Shown here: piece after piece, positions 1 through 12,469 of the stretch
How the letters are laid out: each line of letters begins with the position of its first letter
Position numbering within the stretch: position 1 is the first letter of the stretch
Assembly (NCBI GenBank): GCA_002794785.1
Contig: NBBA01000009.1
Span: 1,860,001-1,924,000 of the forward strand
Length of the DNA stretch: 64,000 nt
Direction: 5' to 3'
From: Coniferiporia sulphurascens
Lineage: Eukaryota > Basidiomycota > Agaricomycetes > Hymenochaetales > Hymenochaetaceae
The notes under the pieces: model-generated
What the model saw: the letters and a program-made list of their open reading frames with translations, nothing else
What the model was told of the DNA's origin: nothing
The model's database searches: none
Translations under genes and position numbers: made by a program

Positions 1-1348
1 AGTAGACCCCAATGGAAGCATTTGTGACACGTAGAATGTTGTTTAATATGTTAAATTTATTAACTTACTTAAACAGGTAACTACTTCAGCATAATGTGAC
101 AGTAGTACTTCCCTGTTAGTCCACCGAGACTGGTGCCCGCCCAAAACCAACTCAACTCCGAATCCAGTCCCGCTTTTCTAGATCCAGACGAATTAATGTA
201 TTTCTCGGGTGTCAGGTGCAGGCAAATAACCTGGATGCTGTCAAGTTGTTCCCGTTTCTGAAGTGCACTCCCCTTTCGACGGATGCTAGTGCGGTGCCGA
301 CCTCACAACAACCGTTAAGCTCTGATTTCTGCAGGCTATCGAAGACTTCTGAAGTTATAATAGCTTTAAAGTGTAGTTCAGGGATCTTAGCAACGGGGAG
401 AAATATCAAGAAATCTCTGATGTGCAGCAACTGTTTGAATAGAAGTTGACCCGAGTCGACTTGCGAGCGGAACCAGCGCTTATCATTCCGCAATGCTAGG
501 TCTCAGCGTCCAAGCTCCCACCACAGTTATTCTGTGACATTTTTTTCTCTACAGCCTAGAGCAGAAGTAGTGTTGTTGAGATAAAATTTACGTAGTCGCA
601 TGTACTCTATGTATTGAAAGTAAGGTGCGAGGCATAACTGGGATACTACTTAGCCTTCCTCCCGCGGATCCAGTGGCTTGTGCATGTATCTGTCCGGCAT
701 CCAGAACGATTTCAAAAATGTTTCCGCATAGTGTATGATGAAGAGGCGAGTTGGTGGCTTCATACGCGAATGGGGTGGATATATTGATCACAAAATACCA
801 GTACAGATTAGCCTTACTTCTAAACCACTCAAGATTCCGAACAACAAAAGTATATGCATTTCACTAACGACAGCAAAGGCTAGATCTGAACTAATGATAT
901 TTTACAAGGCGCTCAATAGACGCAGTCGTATACTATGACGGAGATAAGAGGAAATTTGGGCAGACAGATATCGTACTGACGAACACTAAATGAAACACTG
1001 TACGTGTATGAACGTGTGGGGGGAGTAGTACAAGCTATGTACACGGGGCACGAAACGGCCCACATAGATGATAACGCACGAGGCAATAAAAAAGGAGGAT
1101 GATGCGAGAAGAAGGAAGCGAGAGAAGCGTAGGTCGTGATTAACGAACATCTGCGTGATGCCGCGTCGTGTCTATCGTATACGAATGCGAGTTTCCGGGA
1201 GAATAAATATCCATGCTGAGCAGTGATGTCGTTAAAACATTCATAATAGCATAGTATGGCTGTCGTAAACTTTCGCCGCCTTCTTGTGAATCGGGAAGAA
1301 AATCGGCTTTTTGGGTGGTGTCTCATGATCCGGACGTCTCATTAAGTA
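1..1348. other. Intergenic, no supported gene
   Basis: Only short, unconvincing open frames are present, with no recognisable domain and no clear splice chain. The stretch is bounded on the right by the 3' end of the minus-strand CBM21 gene. Nothing else was recognised. Confidence 0.5.
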
Positions 1349-4300
1349 CTATCCATGCACATGTGCAGACACGAAATACCCAGACTTGAGGAAGCTCGTC
1401 GGTGTCGGCGTACGGGCGCCAGAACCGAGATCGTCTGGGCTCGCGGGCATTGTGGGCGTTGTCGCGCGCGGACTCATAACCGCATGCACTTGGATCGGGC
1501 CTTTTACGAAAGAGAAGGACTCCATAGATGACTGTGATGGCGATGAAAGCATCTCCTGGACGCTCGACACGGATTGTGAGCGACGCAGGTCCGGTGAGAC
1601 GTCGAGCATACCCGCGTCATGGCCTGTATAAAAGCACAAGCTAGCATAACGACAGCGAACTAAGTCAGCCGAGTAACATTAGCTACAAAGTACAGGGAAG
1701 ACCTACGTGTTCAGAAGGATGCTGTACTTGCTCGAGTCCATTGACGTACTCTCGGTAAACGCGGGACCGGCCTGCGCCATTGGAGAGAGCATTGAAAAGT
1801 CAGGTGGCGAGCATGGTGACGACGCAGATGTAATAGACGGCGTAGACGCCTCGCTATCTGCAGCGTCTTGCATAATTCCGAGTCCAATACCCAGCGGTGC
1901 GTTCTTGCGATGCTGGAGGGTGTTTATGCTTAGACCCAGGCCTGTGTCTGCGCTTGGATTCGACGTGCTTGCGGTCATGGGTCCAAGAGGCGGGAAGGAG
2001 TGATGGCGTGTGGGTGACCCGATCGAGGGTGTCCCAGTTCGCCGGCTTGGTGACATGGCACCGTCCGCGTCCGAGTCAGACAACGAACGGTGCGAAGATC
2101 CAGGAGATCTAGGCGGCGTCATGCGTGCCTGACCTCCAAAATCTGCAAGGCTTCGCGTCGGGCTCCGCATATCGAAATATGAGCGTTGGTGATTGCGCAC
2201 GTGTGATTGTCCGTTAGACCCTATTTCTGTCATAATCGGAAGGCCCTCTGGGCTCCCTCGGGTACCGCGAACGGCAAAAGGAACACCATCGACTTCATGT
2301 CTAAGGGCCGCAAGGTTGAAACGTGCAGAAGCAAGTCTATCCATGTCGGTACCGTCCGTAAAGCTGCTATCGCGCGGCGAACCGCGCGTGAGTTCTTGTG
2401 CATTAAAGGTCACGGGATGGCTTTCGAATGTGCGTGCATTCGAGAGGCTACCCGACGATGCGATCGAAAACGACGATGTGCGCCTCTTTTCCATCCCAGG
2501 GAGCGCCCCGCGCTTAGGAGTCCCGTCGTGGTTCAGTTCATGGCCAGCGAAGGTGAACGAATGCTCCAACTGCGGACGCCATACCGTGCTCTTCTTCAAC
2601 GATTCGCCAAGGTTATAACGAGATGCGAGGGGGTCTGCGGGCTTCCTCGTTGACGGGGATGGGTCGGTATCACCGGTCTTTGCACTCATCGCATTTCTCT
2701 CGGTAATAACGCTGTCCAATGCATTATGCAGGATCGTACAGATTCCCGCTCCATTTGATTTGGCACCATCCGATCCAGACCCAGACCCAGACCGTCCATC
2801 CTGACCCAAATTTGACCAAGAATCAAAGCCGGAGTTTGGACCCCGCTTCGCCCCGTCCTGCGCCCTCCTACCCGCATCCGATCCGGGAGCTACGACCGCG
2901 GAGCCCGCAAAGGTAAGCGATGTTTGCGTACGTCGTTCAAACACTGCACGATAATTCTGTCCGGCGTTGTTATCCCATATCTCACGCCCCGCCACCCGAT
3001 AGCGAACAGCAAGTACAAGTGTTTTCTCGTCAATGCGCAGCAGTATGTCTGCCAACCTGATCGAAAATATGAAGCGGTCATACGAGGGCGGTGATGCCTC
3101 TATTTTCACTCCGTCAACCGCTGGATCACAGAACGACGCCGGAGCCGCTCCCTGGACCACACTAGGTAACCCTGCGACTGGGGATGCACATGACTCCGCC
3201 CAACGTGCAAGCACTTCACTGGTTGTTTGCCATCCGTCGAATGTAAAACGCACTGCGACGTTCTTCTCGAACGCAATGTTCTTAACGCGCACAGTTCCCT
3301 GCACGCTCGCTGAGTCGTCCGCAAGATAGAGGCCTTCAAGTAGTACATCCATACCACTAGCTCCTGGCCCGACTTCTGTCGGCGAGCGTATGGGCATGTT
3401 TAGGACTCGCATCATTAACACCCGGCGTACCGCCGCTTCCTCGTCGCTTGCCCCGCCATCGGGAGCAAGTCGCCGCGGACGAGGTCTAGCTGAAAATGCC
3501 GAGACGGACATGCTTGAAACCTGCAAATCCGAGCCCGAGTCATTCTCTCCGCCGCTTGTCGTGTCATCGGGCGTTGGACTCCCATCGCGGCTAACAGCCA
3601 CAGGCTTTTGCTCCGCTAAGAATAAACGCACATGCTCAAGCTTCGCATCAAAATGCACCATCTTAGCTGCTGATCGCGGTGTTGCGGGCGCGGACACGCT
3701 TGGACTGAGCAGCGCCAGCCCAGCTATGTCCGGGAGTGAATGGGATGGGCGGTGTCGCGAACCCGCAGCCACAGAAGAAGAACGTGACTTCAGCGATGGT
3801 TTAACCAATTCTCCTGATTTCTTCCGAATCAGAGGGATACTCATCAAGGACGTCGACTCTGTAAGTGTATCCATTGCAAGGGCGGATGTCTCGTCATCCA
3901 AATTCGCGGTCGAGTCAAGGGAGCCGGTTTCGGACGAGTGGGACCGATTGTGTTGTGCACGAGATGCGTGTCGCTCAGAATCTACTGCGCTTTCATGCCA
4001 CTCGCCTTCTTCAGCATCCCCAGGAGTCACCTCCACACTTCCGAGGTCTATGTGTAAAGCTCCTGCATTCTTCCGTTTGCTTGAAAGTCCTGTGGTCATC
4101 CAGTCGGTTTGCTTCGGAGAAGAAAAGGGAGTTGCCTGCGGCGTTGGGGACTTGACCGCTATTGCAGGTGCTAAAGCAGCCGACGAAGGAAAAGTGACAG
4201 TCGACGTTTGGTCCCGAACGTCCGCCGTTCTGGTATGAATTTCCTGCACAAACCGGGAAAAGACAGTCAGTACACTGTCGAGAGAGAGAAATAGCTTTCA

Positions 4301-5587
4301 ACAACCAACCTGGTCATCACATTCCTCCCCAAATACTCCTCCGCTGCGCCTGCGTCCTCCCCTTCCCCTCACCCTCCGCGCGCGTGGGGCGACTCCTGGG
4401 ATGCTAGAATTTGCACTCCTTTTAACAGGCAGGTCTTTATCCTCATCCCTGATCGCTTGCTTCCACAACTGCCGTTCACGCGCGACGCTGCTCGGGGTTG
4501 GCGTCGCACATTCCGATTCCGGTTCCGAATCCGAGCACTCGTGCTCTGCAAGTGCTGACGGTGCGTCATCATTTCCATTATGAATCCCGTCGTCCTTCAA
4601 GGCGGAAGGAGCGCCAGTAGAAACTGAGTTCACGTGATCAGCGACGACGGAAGCGGAAGACGAGGTGGTAGAAGTGGCAGGAACAGAAGGTATCATCCTC
4701 AGTGCGCGTGTGTGGTCGGCGCTAACGGGTCGCTTACGAACTGCACGTTCCTCCACATTCATGTCCCCTCCCCCATGCCCTCCTTTTGTCTTTGCCTTTC
4801 CGTCTGCATCCTCATCGCTGTTTCCGCTCCCGCTCTCTTCGTCACCAAGCACAAAACGCGAGCGAGTCCGCCCTCGCGCCGGTTCCCTAATGGCCTTGCT
4901 GTCTTGCGACGTAAATTCCTGTGTCTCCGTTGCAGTACACGCATCAGACTCGGAAGACAGAGGGACTACGGGTCCTTTTAGATCTGGATCAGACATTACG
5001 CTGCTGCCGCGTCGTCTGGGAATATTTGGCAATCCTCGTCCCGCAGCGTTCGCATAGCGCATCGCCGCAGATAGAGCCGCCCTAGCTGAAGCTGATGGTG
5101 TCCGCGAGGACGAGGCACTCGACGCAGACACAGCGCGGCGCACAGGAAGAACGTGAGTCTGCGACTGCGATTGTGACTGCCCATGAGACTCGGATCGAAT
5201 TTGAAGTAGACCAGTGGAAGAAGAAGTTGGTGCCGAACTATCTGAGTGAAACTTTACAAGTGGCGGAGCAGGCGGTGGCGGGTACATATAGCCCTTGCTT
5301 GCTGTGCTCTGTGTGTTGAATGTATGTGAGGACGACAGTGGCGGAGTAGATGTTATGGGTGGTGTGAATGGAGTCCGTGGAGGAACAGATGCTGGTCCTG
5401 ATCGCGTAATTGTGAGAGAGAGGGGAGAATGTACATGCCCTACTCTGAGTCCATATGGCGAAACCAAGGCAGTGGCAGTAGACGAAATCGCATGAGTATG
5501 CGCAGGTACAAGAGTGCACGTAGAAGTAGAGGAAGGGACGGAATGAGAGGGTGCCACCAACGCCGCAGTGGGAAGTGCATACGGCAT
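1349..5587 (-). CDS. CBM21 glycogen-targeting regulatory subunit of protein phosphatase 1
   Basis: Predicted to tether type-1 protein phosphatase to glycogen (Gac1/PPP1R3 family), controlling glycogen synthase and phosphorylase. Three exons fit without frame breaks: 5587-4310, 4243-1707 and 1640-1349, with two 66-nt introns (GTTGGT..GTGCAG, phase 0; GTAGGT..GCTAG, phase 2), giving 1368 residues. A PP1-docking RVxF-type motif, KMVHF, lies about 200 residues into exon 2. It is followed about 90 residues later by a CBM21 domain with the hallmark segments VRVKNIAFEKNVAVRFTFDGW and EIWDNNAGQNYR. The rest is Ser/Pro/Thr-rich and probably disordered, with many SP sites. The start at 5587 (MPYALPTA) is chosen because, from memory, basidiomycete members often begin MPYA. 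The frame stays open upstream to an ATG at 6097, which would add 170 residues including a hydrophobic stretch. Family call is strong; the N-terminus is uncertain. Confidence 0.86.
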
Positions 5588-6097
5588 GTTGATAGTATTG
5601 GAGAAGTCGTATTCAAGATCACTCTGCGTTCCGTCCGCACTTGATATATCGTAATCCAATTCAAGAATTGAATTTCCTTGACCGATTTCGCTACGCGTAG
5701 TCGCCGTCCAAGAAACAGAATCGGTAGGTGTGCCTAAAAAGAACGTGTACAGACGGAACGTGAGCTTCGCTGTCCCTTTCCTTAAGCACGTAAAACAAGT
5801 CAAGAAAAATGCAAAGATCAAAGGAAACTGTAGAAATCCGAGGTACGCCACAGCCGAAGAAAAGATAGACTTTAATTGAAAGGAAGAAATTACGGGCACC
5901 AGAGTAAGTGTGGCCCGCTGCGAGGAGCGGGGCTGAGTGTATACGTGCGAGCCTGTCGTCGACGGAGGCGGCTCGACGGGGAGAACGGGCGTAGTGCTAC
6001 TGCTAGGTGTGACCGATGGACCCCCGCCTTCCTCGACAGACGCAAAGACAAGGGATGGGGAGGAGAAAAGAAAGCCCAGTTTTGACAGTCTCCCCAT
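5588..6097 (-). other. In-frame upstream extension or 5' UTR of the CBM21 gene
   Basis: The frame of the CBM21 gene is open for 170 more codons, starting at an ATG at 6097. The encoded segment has a hydrophobic run (AYLGFLQFPLIFAFFLTCF) followed by basic residues, like a membrane anchor, which PP1 targeting subunits of fungi do not usually carry (the mammalian muscle subunit has a C-terminal anchor). The DNA is pyrimidine-rich on the coding strand, as fungal leaders often are, so this may be untranslated. Both readings remain open. Confidence 0.35.
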
Positions 6098-9000
6098 GCA
6101 CGTCCTCTGGGCGTCGATGTAATATATGATTTAGGGAAAGGATTTATAGTAGCGTGTACCAGCACATGCGGCTGACACCGGAAGAGACAGAAAGAAAAGG
6201 ACAAAAGTGGAACAAAAGTGAGTGGCAGACGTTGAAGAGCAGAGCGGCTGGCCGGTGGCAGTGATGTCCGAAGAATATAGCTGATATAAGCAGCTGACAA
6301 AAGGCACACTCACCAGTTCAAATCGAAATCACAGTCTGACCGCGCAGAATACTAGGTCCCGCGTCCTGAAACCAAAGAAAAGAAAAATCCAAAAAATGCG
6401 AGAGGAGCCTCCGCAAAGATTTTGATGACGCCACAGGTCAGTGCGTAGGATAGAACAGGAATGATTAGAAAATCCTAAGGAAGAACCAAGTCAGTACGAA
6501 GGTTGACTGCAATTCGATGTCCAAGGAAAATATAAGCATATACAAGCGGGTTACGGGGTGCTGCAGCCACAGCACGCTAGTCAGAGAGCATGTGCTGCAT
6601 AAATGCAAAACACAAAACACAGCGCTTGGGCCTAGACTCGCTGACACGTAGCCAAGCTAGCCGCATACCCACATTGCTTGCGTGGGGGATATAACGAGTG
6701 GAGCAAAGTAGTTCGACTATCACTGCAAAGGTACGCACCTTTTCTTTTCCGTAGAAAATCCGTGTGCACTGCAGTCGCGTCTAATTTTAGTTCGTACGAG
6801 AGCTACAGCCGAGTTCTGATTCTCCACTGTTTTTTTGGGTGATGCACGCTGCTCGTTAAGAGTGACGCACGGTGTTCGCTTATGGCGAAGCAAAGAGGGC
6901 GAGATAACGAAGGTACAGGTTGAAGGAGCGCCAGGTGTCGCGAGTATGGAATGAGGCCCCCCTTGTTAAGGTCTTTCGGACCGGGCTTGCGAACTGATGG
7001 GGATACGTAGCTGCCCACAGCACAGTCAGTCTTGTCGACCAAAACGTGTCAGGCTGCTCAGCGGCAACGGTGGCGACGACGACGACGACACAGGCAGGCA
7101 GGCCGCGGTGAGCGACGAGATGGGGGGTAACAGGAAGGAGAACGCAGCGACCATGGCCGAACCCTGAGTACAAGTGGAAGAAATCTAGACCGAGCCCTTC
7201 CATATCGGGAAATAGCGGCACAGATCGCAATTAAGCGTTTATCTAAGGGTCCACTTACCATTTATATTCAAGAGCATGTCTCGGCGCACCTGAGCTGCCG
7301 CGAACTTGCACACGGCCTGCTCTGATGTTTTTTTCGCTTTCGCTTTTTTTCACGATTTTTTCACTACTTTTTGACACTTTAGCAACCGAACTTCGACTCC
7401 ACCTCATCCGCCGCTCGCACCCTGTTCTTTCCTTGTCCCCTTCTTCTCTCTTCTCCCGCCTTTTCTCGCCTTCGACTAGCTGCATTCCTCCCTTATCGTT
7501 CCTAATCCTTCTGACCTCTAGGTTCCGGCACCTGCGGACCCATCGCGCTGACTAAACTATGTTCACGTTTCCCCGTTTGTCCAGTCGTCCGTCTCGTGGG
7601 CTGTGCGCATTGATCAAGAATGGAACGAAACCGCAAGCGCGCGACGACACCGTTAAGCTGCAAACTTGCTATTATTTTCAACCTTAGAAGTGACGTTGTA
7701 CATACGCGTGTGTGAACAAACGTCTCCCACTATTTATTGAACTCAATGGATCCGAAGATTCGAATCATCATTTATACGGCAGACTCCTGACTTCGCCATA
7801 GAGGCAGTGCCTGATTATATAAGGCGTCTCGCTCCACCATATATAACTCATCACCGCCCAATCCCGCGAATGACCACACGATTGCGGTGCCCGTAATATT
7901 CTTAGAGTGCTATTTGTCTGATTTATCCCCGTGAATCCGTGGCGGACCAATATCCTTTGGGGTTACCGCGAAAGCCGCAGCCCGCACATACGCCGCCGCC
8001 GATGCTGTGTTATTATTTAGTAAGAGCCAAGCGAATGTGTACGCGCTTTTCTCGGAAGTCGGAGCCTCGGAATTACGGCGCCCGGTTACTCTGGGCGATA
8101 GACGGTCGCACGCACAATATATGTCTTACCTGAACAGGGTCGGTAGCCACATTCTGCAACAATTCCTTCTCGTGAGATTACCTGCGGCTCGACTTCCATG
8201 CTATCACTCCCTCTGAATTGCTGCGTACCCATCGGCCAATATTCAATCCGAGCGGACATTCAAAGTGTTCATCTCGGATTCAATTGTCGCACATGCGTGT
8301 GCGGACAGTCCCGTCCTACCAGAAATGGGAACCCGCGCACCATAGCTAGCAAAAGGCCCGTGCGTCGATCATGACATACTAAATGACGTCACGGCGACTT
8401 TCTTAAATGCCGAGAAGTCAAGGGGTTAAAAATGCGATTTTTTTCTCGTGTATCGGCTAAATCCGAATATTAGTTCGGCCGAGATGTGTGGGGTAAAAAT
8501 AATAATATTAATGTGTATGCTTCCTCTCACTTCAGAAATCATCCAGGAATGAGAGAAGCCAGTCCGCTTTTTAGCCATCTTCTCGACGTATTGTCATTCA
8601 GGCACAATAGATGAAAAGTAGACCCCTCCACACAGCTCATCATCTCTTCCGAGCTCGCCGCGGTCTATACGCACTATAAGGTGCTGATTCACACGATAGC
8701 GATACAGAAATGTAAAGAAGCGCACCCCTCTCTCCCAGAATAGTGCTAGGTCAGCCTCTGTTTGTACTGGAGACCTTCGAAGCGTGCAGGAGTAAAGCTA
8801 TACCGTGCGGTCTTCGCAATTCTGCGGAGAACGGAAGTTTCGCAATTAGACCTGAACTGTGTGACATGCGGCACGACTCGGAGCCTAGCCTTATTTTGAG
8901 GGGATCAAGTCCGCGATTCCGCGAAGCCTTTGAATATCGAGGGTTTCGCGGTTTCTCTTCTTGGTCAAAATTAACGTCCGCGTCTAATTGGGAAGGAATA

Positions 9001-10833
9001 ACAGTTTTCGCGTTGAGTTTGAGCCGCCCAAGTTGTACTTTAAAAAGACTCGCCGAGAAGTCTGGGTGAAGTACGATTTTGCGCGGAAGCAAACGGCGGG
9101 TCAACTGATTACATCAGTGTCATTCCCGAATTGGCATTTTTTCCCGTTCGGTTTTTCCCGTTCGGTTTTAACTTCTTGCTTTTGTCTTCTTCTGTCGGTG
9201 CGCTGATCCGGTACTTTTGCCTTACGTTATTATTTGTCAAGCACTTGTTATTTATCAAGTACTTGTTTTACCGGTGTCCTAATTGTATTTTGCGTTTACC
9301 AGGCCCTATTTACTATTCTTCTTGATTATATACGAGATTAGCCACTTTTGTGGGCCGAAGACTGGTTGGATTTAAAGCCCAGCAAGGACCGCTCGCCACG
9401 CGAGATAGCGGAGGGATGAAGTAGTTGGCTAGTACTTTCAAGGCTCTATTGAATACCGGATTGTGTCGTGCGTGGCGAAGTTTGGAAAGTTGACCGGTGC
9501 TCGAGGCCGTGAGCTTGAAGGTCTTCGCTGAAGAATAATGGAATAAAGCGCGAACCTTGTATCGCGGCGCGGGAAATGACATTCGATCTGATGGATTGAA
9601 GCATGTCTTAGGGGTGGAAAATGTGAGACCCTCTTTGTGAAAGAGAGAAATTCAAAGTCTTCTGTCTCGACCACATGCATCATTTCAATGGCGCCAATGG
9701 CATTTCCCGCGCCGTGTATTGCCTCCCGGTTGTTACGTGTGCAAGCTTACTTCTTTGCGCATCAACGTCAAGGAGGCCCATGGCCCGTGGCTCGTGGCTC
9801 GTTGCCAGGTGGTGGCCAGACTAGCTAATAATTACGTTAATTTTATCTACAACCCCTAGCTGGGAGTTTTCGGCCACTGACACGGCCGCACCACAGCGCT
9901 GTCTCTCCAATGACCTCGGCTGATCCGGGGACTCGTCTACGGGTGCTAATTTGTCCCCTATGTGCCCCCTATGTGAATTTACCTTGGGGAAGTTTCTGTA
10001 ATTTATTGTCGGCGGAACGCCCTTCTGATTCGCTCGTAACGTTACCACAGTATCAATCAAGTCGGGGGATCATGCAAGCCCACGCAAAAGTGAAAAAGGA
10101 TGAGAGCAGCCGCCTATGGGGTTCCGAAAGGGGACTTTTCCCCTTTATTTTCGCGCAACAAATGGCACGGAAATTTAGCCACGGTACATGTATGTAGTTA
10201 TTCCGTAAGTCCCGCTCGTTGGGTAAGACCATGAATTCGAATAGACGGGACGGGGTCGAAACGCCTCGTCTATTTTTCAGACTCCCGAATCGTAATCCTT
10301 CCACTCAAATAGACACGCTAGCCAATTCAGAGAATTGCTTGAATTTCACTAGGCCTGTCCACTTGCACTTATTGATAGCACGGAGGTGATAAAATCAACT
10401 TTTATTATGGGAGACAACTGGAAACGCGAGATGACTACAGGAGTGACAAATGTAAACAAGCTAACGATAAACATCTTGGGATAAAGGGAAAGCGAGGAGC
10501 GAAGAGGACAAACAGGAATGCATGGTGGTAAATTACTTCGGGATACATGGCTTCGTGGCAATAGCAGATAGAGCATGGTGCATTCTGAAATACATTGGAA
10601 TGCAAGAAAGGGAAAGATAAAAAGTGGTTAAATCATGGAATGAAGCAATGAGACTTATAAATGCGGATTAGAATGATATACAATACCTAATCTTGCTAAA
10701 CAATTGAACATGCATTCTACATCGCTGACAAGGCCGTAGAATGTGCCTTTGTCGCGGTGTGGTCGTAATCCTTAAAGGTCGTTAAAAATTCTGGTAGTGA
10801 CTTCACTTCCCCCAACATCAGCCAGTTAGTCCC
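6098..10833. other. Gene-poor region, about 4.7 kb
   Basis: No open frame here has a recognisable domain or a consistent splice chain. Visible items are a perfect CRE-like palindrome TGACGTCA at 8384-8391, a 14-bp direct repeat (ttcccgttcggttt twice) near 9140-9172, and scattered AT-rich tracts. No transposase, reverse transcriptase or terminal repeat was identified. It may hold decayed mobile DNA or non-coding transcripts. Confidence 0.4.
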
Positions 10834-12469
10834 TCACAGAACCTCCTCCGATGAGCCTCTCCTAGACATCGGCAACGCATTTGTTAGGGCATCCAGTAGC
10901 TGCAGGTCCACCCAATCTGGCAGAGACTGTTCGAGCTGAGCGAGCGCAGGGAGCGAGCGAGACGGTCCAGCCTCAAGCGACGGGTCGAAATGAACAGACT
11001 GTGGGGGGAAAGACTCAAACGGAGCTGACAGGCCCGCAATACTGTCTTCGGATGCGCCTTGAACGAACTGCGGATGGGCAGATACGAACGGAGCTAACAG
11101 GCTCGCGGTGCTGACTTCGGATGCGCCTTGAGAATACTCATACGGGCCCACGGGAAACGGCGCGAAGTAGGAAAAGCCTGTGTCGTACTGGGTGCTTCCA
11201 GGGAACGTAAAATCTGCGCCGAAGGAAAATTCCTGGCGTGCATATTGGTTCGCCAGCTGCGGATAGGTTTGTACATGCTCGCTATTCTCGCCGAGAGAGG
11301 TTGTCGTCGTGTGTGCGGGCGTCGGGATGAGCGCTTCAGAGGCGACGTATCCCATTGCAGGTGCTTGCGCGGCCTCGATAATGGGATAAACCGGCACAAT
11401 CGTTTCGTTCGGGACGGCAGATGAAGAAGCAGCTGAAGTTTCGGCTGCTTTGGGGGACTGGACGTCTAGGGCAGGTTGTGACTTTGAGCCAGTTGGAGAG
11501 GTCTTCCTCTTCTTTAGCTGAGTATCCAAGGTCGTATCATCCGCAGCCGGCGCGCGCCTCTTGCCCTTTGCTTTCTCAGATCCTGTTGGACGTTTCCGAT
11601 AGTAATCACCGGGTTTTCTAGGCTCGACAGGCTCGGTATTGTAGACGTGCTCTCGATAATGTGAAGGGTTAGGGGCCGGATCCTCTACCTGCGTTCCCGT
11701 TGACGATGTAGTCGGTGACTGCGTAACGCCCTCATCATCGACGGTCGCTGCATCTTGACTAACGGGAGATTGTTGGTTAGCTTGATGCGGATCAGCCACG
11801 TCAAGGGAAGGTGCGACTTTCTCGACGTTTAACTGGGAGTTATCCCTCTCTTGAAGGCTAAAAAGACCCGTATAACCTGAGTGGATAACGCTGGACACAG
11901 CTAGCACGCTTTCGGTGGATGTCGAGGAGCGTTCAACGTCGTCTGACCCCATGCTTGCAAGTCGTTCAGACACTGTCTCGTCCACCCACCTGGGGTTCCC
12001 AATGAGCTCGCTATTCAGGCGCTCGAGGATGCTACGAGAAGCTTCCGCCGAGAGACGAGCCCTCTCAAGAGCGGTTGGGATTTCAATAGGTGTATCTTTG
12101 CGCGATCCGCTTTTCAGAATCTCCAGATCGCGCTGGTACTGGAGGAAATCGGGAAATTTCAACTTGATGTAGTCGTCGGTCTTGATAACTTCTAGAGCCT
12201 GCGAGACGATGGACAAAATGGCATCCGCATCTGAAACGAAGCAGATGATTATTGCTGGAGTCAAGGCCAAGTTGGGGAATGCAGTAATCTCTTCAGGCTA
12301 AGTGAATGTGAAGTAGATGTCAGCACGAAAACGCACGGAGACGCGGTCGAGGGACGAGTGGTGGTCGTGTACCACCCACCTTGAATAATAATCTGATTAT
12401 CTTGGCGACAACCGCGCCGACATTATCTTTCAGGACGCAATACTTGCCAGCGATAGTGCGGTATGCCAT
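10834..12469 (-). CDS. Unknown protein, 517 aa, low-complexity C-terminal half
   Basis: Two exons join in frame: 12469-12380 and 12297-10834, across an 82-nt GTGGGT..TTAG intron (phase 0). The start MAYRTIAGKYC at 12469 is preceded by a pyrimidine-rich leader. The first 130 residues look folded, with mixed hydrophobic/charged segments (KIIRLLFKPEEITAFPNLA, AILSIVSQALEVIKTDDYIKL). After that the chain is Ser/Thr/Pro/Gln-rich with a basic nuclear-localisation-like patch near the middle (GKRRAPAADDTTLDTQLKKRK). Close to the C-terminus are two imperfect tandem copies of about 24 residues, each beginning QGASE and containing LLAPF or LSAPF. No family was recognised; a nuclear or regulatory role is only a guess from composition. 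Confidence 0.65.

Noticed and set aside
2193..4238. Long plus-strand frames opposite the CBM21 gene
   Set aside because: They are antisense to a well-supported exon with a CBM21 domain and a PP1-docking motif; a codon-bias shadow.
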